Positions 58,286 to 64,000 of a stretch of 64,000 nucleotides of DNA are shown one piece after another (the first letter of the stretch is position 1; every line of letters begins with the position of its first letter). Position numbers and translations under genes: made by a program. Below the pieces are notes generated by a model. It saw only the letters and a list, made by a program, of their open reading frames with translations, searched no databases and was not told the DNA's origin. The stretch is taken from NCBI GenBank assembly GCA_036971615.1, contig JAYKKR010000030.1, positions 186,001 through 250,000 of the forward strand, given 5' to 3'. The stretch comes from Amyloporia xantha (lineage: Eukaryota; Basidiomycota; Agaricomycetes; Polyporales; Adustoporiaceae).

Positions 58286-60096
58286 TTACGCTGCAGTCGC
58301 TGTTCCTGTAGCAAGACCGGCAGACGGCACGGAGCTGGTACCGGATGCACTTCCCGATGCAGCAGCTGGTCCATCCTTCTTCGGCGGTGCACCCAGCATA
58401 GTCTCAATCGCAGACCAGAAGGTACCGCCCGACATCTCACGCGCCATTGCTTCTTGGTCCTCTTTGATGAGCCGCTCGAAGTTCTCCTTGTTCGCGGCGA
58501 TGTATGCCTGTTCCTCTTGGTACATCATCTGTGCCTCACGCCGCTTTTGCTCGAGGTATGTCGGTGGGATTGGGGAAGCATTCGCCTACATATACTAATT
58601 AGTCACTGAAGTTGAGGCAGACTAATAGTGACTCACCTGACTAGAGCCACCAAAGAGACTGCTCAGTGTGAAGGAGTTCGTCGAGAAGCCCTTGCGACTC
58701 TTCTCCCACTCCTCAATGTGCTTACGCTTCATCTCTGCCTCCTTCTTTGCATACTCCAGAGGAATATCTTTCCCTTCGTACGCCTGAAGGATAGGCCTGA
58801 CATCCGGCGGTTTGAATATTCCTATCGCTGAAAATGCTGTCAGCGACGTCGTTTAATCCTCCTGGCAGACAATACCCACACTCGAGGAATGGAATCATGG
58901 CGACAAGTCCTTTGTCCTTAGAATCACCGGTCCATTTGGGGAGGACCACGGCATTTTCTGGGTTCGGCGTGACGTGTTCAGGGTGAGCATCTAGCAGGAT
59001 GACTTTTGACAAGTCTCGGTTTAGGTATGTCAGGTCCTGTGGACTGTCAGGATGAAACTTGCAACAAGTACAAGACGGAAGCAGACCTTCACTGGTTGGC
59101 CTTTAATCGACCGACATGCGTCACGATAAAGCCTGTAGGAGATGGAGAATTGATACGGATCTAGCTTATCAATAATAGGTTGTGCTGTCTGCGATTCTTT
59201 TTATCAGAATTCATAGATGACGGGCCAAACAGTGAGGCGCACATAGTTATATTGTGTCGTGAAAATCACGATCTCAAAGAATTGAGAGAGATATGCCAGG
59301 AAATAGTCCACTCCAGGACGTTTCGCTGTCCGCCAGCCATGTTGCCGCTATTCGAGACATGGTCAGACAAAAGCTATGCTTTATGATTGTAATTTTATTA
59401 CGCACGTCCCATGTTGACGTCACGAGGAGATCATCAATAGATACGAGTAGGGTGTACGGCTTTTGTGGGATCGCAGGGTGTGGAGGAGGTAGAAGCTCAG
59501 GCCAGAGCGGCTCGGTAAAGAACTATTGCATGGTAAGTAAACCATAAAAAGAATACAGACTGGTAAACAGACGTCAAATATTCCAGTAAACCTTGCTGTC
59601 GTGCGGCCCCATCGTGTCGAAGGTGCATCTTCGATTCTCTATGCGACTTCTCAGTTAGGCACTTGAATTGAGGACCGCCACATACCATCTTCTTCGCCTT
59701 TAGCTCGTCCTCGCTCCATTCTCTACCCATCAACCATGTCTCCACGCCAGCACCGAGAAGAAACACCGCCATCGCCCCTCGCGCGAACATTCGCCGCCGC
59801 CTCTCAATACTGGATAGCGAGTTCTTCGACGATCGCGCACCTGTCCGCTCCTGCCTTTCCCGTTCCTCCTCTACAGATGGAGCGAAGTCCAGACTCGGAA
59901 GCGACGAAGAGGACGAAGGCTGTGGAGGGGCAGGAGGCGGAGGTGTTTCTTTGACTGGCCGTTTAGGTGGCGGGGGAGCCTTGGAAGCTAGGCATCGTAC
60001 AGACTGTGTCACGACCCTGCGAGCAATAGGAGACCGAGCCAGCAGAATAGCTTGCATTCGAGACACCGTCCTTGACGAGCTATACGCCGTATACAA
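58286..60096 (-). CDS. TIM50: Mitochondrial import inner membrane translocase subunit Tim50
   Basis: Eight exons: 60096-59686, 59638-59573, 59522-59406, 59347-59243, 59188-59087, 59036-58880, 58827-58637 and 58585-58286, giving 482 aa. The N-terminus is an Arg/Ser-rich presequence ([20 protein letters not shown]), then a Pro/Ser-rich linker and a membrane segment ([19 protein letters not shown]). The intermembrane-space part is the FCP1-like domain: [55 protein letters not shown] and [20 protein letters not shown]. The C-terminal part has [15 protein letters not shown] and a Glu/Gln-rich helix. Tim50 receives presequence proteins from the TOM complex and hands them to Tim23. The catalytic DxDxT of FCP1 phosphatases is degenerate (SIDDLLVT), as is usual in Tim50. 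The Met at 60057 is an alternative start. Confidence 0.95.
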
Positions 60097-62010
60097 TGAT
60101 GAGCTGGTCGAGGACAGGGAGTAAAGATAGAAATTGTTTTGCAGATATTTGGAAATGGATAACTACCTTGTCAGCGAAATTCACCAGAAACTTCCAGTGT
60201 CTGCGACACAACTGCGACATCCTTGCTTTTTGGTTTTGAATCCAATTTGAATCTCTTGTAACCTGCGAGCAGTGCACGATTGATTTCTACGTCGACGGAT
60301 CCGTAGCTGGTTTGATGTCGGAATCTTATTGCGAATCACCTGAGGGTACTATTGTGGTCGTCGGTCACTCAGTCTGTCGTCTGGATTGCAAGTGCGAGTC
60401 AACCTTTGGTTTCATGCCTGCAGACCTCGAATGGTTCAGGCGAGGTACAGTACCTCCTGTTCTCGTTAATGACTTTCCATTGCAGATCCGCCAGGGTGAA
60501 CTTGACTTGGGCACTGATGAGGCTCAAAGTCGTGCAGCCATCGTGAACCGGTGACCCTGCCTTGGCTTGGAGTCTACATCGCCGTCTCTTATGTGAGTTG
60601 AGGCTACTTTTGAATGGTGAGTCATTCTATGCCTGCTTTTCTACTCGTCTGGACTATACTTCAACACAGCCGGATTTGAAATATATTGGTGTTTGACGGA
60701 TGGCCGAAGGTTGCAGAAAGTACCCAACCGACTTACAAGAGAATGAACCTCGCCGCGGATAGTGACGACTTCGTGCCCCCTGAAATTACATGTAGCATGC
60801 TCGTCCGTCGGATCTTTGAACGGCTCCTACGGCTCGACCGTCCATGACCAATAGCCTCCACACTCATTCGATGTGAGTTGCGACATGTTCTTGCCCGGCG
60901 GCCGCTTTCCCACTCATATCTCTCAGTTCAACGACAACCAGTCCGTAATTGATACCGCTAAGGCATGCGTTATTGAAAAATCAAGGTTCTCCTAGCATGA
61001 CTGCTTTGCTGAGATTACCAACTGTTGCCTTGGGGGGTTGTACTCAAGCGGTCTTCTCTTAATCACTAGAAGCATCCCACACACTCTGTCGTAACAGTCT
61101 ATACTTCTTGCTGAAAGAAGCGAGACCCGCGTAGCTCGATCAACATGAGGATGTTGTCGCAATAGTCATCTTGGCGTATTCCGAAGAACTTAATCCAAGT
61201 ACTTCGGCTTACCATTCAAGCCCAATTGCACGTTCTGGGGGAAAGAGGGGACATCTTCAACCCTCCAGCGGTGTCCCGGCGGTGTGATGCCAGGTGAGCT
61301 GACATTGTGGAGATTCTGTCCGCTCGGCTGGGCAACATGTAAGGTCAGAACGGAGTTACTCGTGCTTGAAGCATCGAACCTTATAGTCTTTCTTCATGTT
61401 CTGATATGAGTGAGTGGCATTGCACTCAATCTCCTTATTGATCGAGAACTCATTGCGATTGCATGAGGACCCGCGTAATTATGCCGTTGATCCACCCTTC
61501 ACGATAGAATTTTGATTTACAGGTTGGCGCTCCGGGAGACCCTGGTGACAGGCCAATCTGCCCCAGTAATCTTCGTCTCTCCGAACTAATTCCTTGCTGC
61601 CTATAGGCACCACTCATGACCGTTTTTCTGATCCTTAGAGAACGTGCATTAAACGTGCACGCTAATTTTGAGGTTGAGACTGTAGTAGTTAGACTAAGTC
61701 AGGCGAGGGACCTCGTTTTCTGTACGTATACGTAGCCTAATATTATTGCGTAGGGTTTCTCATCTCCTTGACGTTATGTCGCGTATTTTGTCCCCTGTTT
61801 GTTTTTTCTGCTTTTCTTTGGGTCGGTCGATGTGTAATATTTGTAGTCAAGGTCCCTTACGGTACCCGGCTTGTCCCCGGCCCATAATGAAGCACGAGGA
61901 ACGGAGATATCGATGGATGTCAAGCGCCTGAAAAGTGACTCCGGTCCAGCATCAAAATCGCGTAGCTTGCAACTCTTCTGCCGACCACTACAAGCGTAAA
62001 CCTGAGCTCG
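60097..62010. other. Long intergenic stretch
   Basis: About 1.9 kb without a recognisable gene. A plus-strand frame at 60312-60554 (with LEWFRRGTVPPVLVNDFPLQ) is open for 80 codons but has no family match. The rest is mixed composition. The right end is the INO1 promoter region. Confidence 0.45.
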
Positions 62011-62018
62011 TATAAAAA
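62011..62018 (+). promoter_or_regulatory. TATA-like box upstream of INO1
   Basis: TATAAAAA lies 167 bases before the INO1 start codon, with pyrimidine-rich sequence between. It fits a TATA element of a regulated gene. No clear inositol-response element (CATGTGAA) was seen close by. Confidence 0.45.
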
Positions 62019-62177
62019 GTCCACGTATTCCGTCCTATCTCACCTCAACCTTCTGCGGTCTTTCTCCAGCCAATTTGCATGTTCTCGAACCAACTAGGGA
62101 GCCCACACAATCCCCACAGAGGTTCCAAGCACACCTGTGGCGACGCGATTTATCATCTCTAATTTCTAAACATCACA

Positions 62178-64000
62178 ATGGCACCCTACACTTCCAACTC
62201 TTCTGGGCTGAACACCCCTGAGTCTGAGCTCGAATCTGTTCTTCCTATCCATCCCACTTCTGTCCGTCGGCCCTACCCGATTGTCGTGCAGTCCGACTTG
62301 ACCTCGTACTCGGACGAGTTCATCACCTCCAAGTTCACCAACCGCGGCACGGATGTTTCTGTGACGGGTGGGCAGTACGTTGTGACTCCTACTTCCAAGC
62401 AGTACGAGTTCCAGACCGCTAGGAAGGTCTCTAAGACTGGGTGAGTCTTTTGCTTTGTATTCCTGGTTTGCGCGGTGCACACTGCAATGTGGAATATCAT
62501 GCTGATACTGCGTATCTTGCCTAGGCTGATGATGGTCGGATGGGGTGGAAACAATGGTACCACCTTATCCGCGACAATCCTCGCCAACCGTCACAACATC
62601 GTATGGCACACCAAGGCTGGCATCCAGCAGCCCAACTACATCGGCTCGCTCCTCCGTGCTTCCACCGTCCGTCTCGGCACCGACTCTTCCACCGGCAAGG
62701 ACATCTACGTCCCCGTCTCGGATGTGCTCCCCATGGTGCACCCGAACGATCTCGTTCTTGGCGGCTGGGATATCTCCGGCGCGCCCATGAACGAGGCCAT
62801 GAAGCGCGCTGAGGTCCTTGACTGGGACCTCCAGCGTCAGGTCGCACCGCACATGGCCGAGCTCGGGAAGCCGCTCCCGTCGATCTACTACCCCGACTTC
62901 ATTGCTGCGAACCAGGAGGCTCGCGCGGACAACGTCATCCCGGGGACGGACAAGCAGGCGCATCTCGAGCGCGTCCGTGCGGACATCCGGCGTTTCAAGG
63001 CGGAGCATGGTCTCGATCGTGTGGTCGTGTTCTGGACGGCCAACACCGAGCGTTACAGCGACATCATTCCGGGTGTGAACGACACGGCGGACAACGTCCT
63101 CGCGGCGATCAAGGCGTCCCACTCGGAGGTCTCCCCGTCCACTGTCTTCGCCGTTGCTGCTATCCTGGAGGGTGAGCCTTTCGTGAACGGCGCGCCTCAG
63201 AACACGTTCGTTCCCGGTGTGATCGAGCTCGCGGAGCGCACGAAGTCGTTCATCGGGGGAGACGACCTGAAGTCCGGGCAGACGAAGCTCAAGTCGGTGT
63301 TCGCCGAGTTCTTGGTGAACGCTGGGATCAAGCCGCTGTCGATCGCGTCGTACAACCATCTGGGCAACAACGACGGGCACAACCTGTCGGCGGAGCCGCA
63401 GTTCAAGAGCAAGGAGATCAGCAAGAGCAGCGTGGTGGACGACATGGTGAACGCCAACGCGCTGCTGTTCAAGCCTGCGGCGGAGGGCGCAGTAGGGAAG
63501 AATGGGAAGCCTGCGAAGGGCGAGCACCCTGACCACATCGTCGTGATCAAGTACGTGCCCGCGGTCGGGGACTCGAAGAGGGCGATCGACGAGTACTACT
63601 CCGAGATCTTCTGCGGTGGCCGCTCGACGATCAACATCTTCAATGAGTGCGAGGTGCGTCGTCTGGGATGCTTTGCTGTCGCCTTTCGCTAATTCGCGTG
63701 TTTACCAGGATTCTCTGTTGGCTACGCCGCTCATACTGGACTTGGCCATTCTCACGGAGCTCCTGACTCGCGTGAAGTACCGTAACGTCTCCGCCAACCA
63801 GGCTGAGTTCGCGCCCCTGTACCCGGTGCTCTCCCTGCTTTCGTACATGCTGAAGGCCCCGCTCGTCAAGCCAGGTATGTTTATTCACGGCCTACAATTT
63901 TGAAGCATTCTCATGGCACTGCTTCATAGGCACGGACGTCGTCAACAGCCTGAACAGGCAGCGCAACGCGTTGGAGGCGTTCCTGAAGGCCTGCATTGGT
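62178..64000 (+). CDS. INO1: Inositol-3-phosphate synthase, 3' end beyond the window
   Basis: Exons 62178-62440, 62525-63653, 63709-63874 and 63930 onward; the last one runs out of the window, so the gene is partial. The N-terminus has [20 protein letters not shown]. The NAD-binding glycine motif is [11 protein letters not shown], directly after the first intron. Further family marks are [53 protein letters not shown] and [13 protein letters not shown], and near the end of the window [19 protein letters not shown]. The enzyme turns glucose 6-phosphate into inositol 3-phosphate with NAD as cofactor, the first step of inositol synthesis in the cytosol. About 540 residues are visible, close to the full family length, so little is missing. 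Confidence 0.97.

Noticed and set aside
60312..60554. 80-codon plus-strand frame upstream of INO1
   Set aside because: No recognisable domain, no flanking exons, and an unclear start; kept only as part of the intergenic note.
1..64000. CRISPR arrays, operons or prokaryotic defence systems
   Set aside because: Spliced genes and eukaryotic families throughout; no regularly spaced short repeats were seen.

Overview
The window looks like nuclear DNA of a basidiomycete fungus, most likely an agaricomycete. Almost every recognisable gene is broken by several introns of roughly 45-75 bases with GT...AG ends. The families present are typical of mushroom-forming fungi: F-box/leucine-rich proteins, BTB proteins, a DUF6533-type seven-helix protein, and membrane proteins with TSN-rich repeats. 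No rRNA, tRNA or CRISPR array was recognised.

The window has two halves. The left part (about 1-25.5 kb) is repeat-rich and poor in conserved genes. It holds a small homeodomain-like gene, a proline/serine-rich protein with a probable frameshift, and a direct 3.2-3.3 kb segmental duplication (7132-10375 and 19936-23245). Each duplicate carries a four-exon gene of unknown function and a short coiled-coil gene; the latter is intact on the right and destroyed by a 77-bp deletion on the left. Between the duplicates lie a degenerate tandem repeat, a very young LTR element that codes only for Gag, an inverted-repeat element and other degenerate repeats.

The middle (25.9-44.1 kb) holds mostly accessory genes: two BTB paralogues, a microbial-type poly(ADP-ribose) glycohydrolase with a frameshift near its N-terminus, a nested inverted-repeat element, a second homeodomain-like paralogue, the wreck of a membrane-anchored aspartic protease, and two paralogous single-pass membrane proteins with TSN repeats flanking a probable mitochondrial membrane protein.

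The right part (45.5-64 kb) is mostly conserved cell machinery, assigned by spliced translation: LSM4 (RNA processing), an F-box protein, a DUF6533 protein, a small transposon with an 8-bp target duplication, DPH5 (diphthamide synthesis), cytosolic asparaginyl-tRNA synthetase, ERV2 (ER sulfhydryl oxidase), TIM50 (mitochondrial import) and INO1 (inositol synthesis, cut by the window end). These genes have unrelated jobs; the order reflects eukaryotic gene neighbourhoods, not operons. Exon limits are read by eye from splice signals and family similarity recalled from memory, so any single junction may be off.
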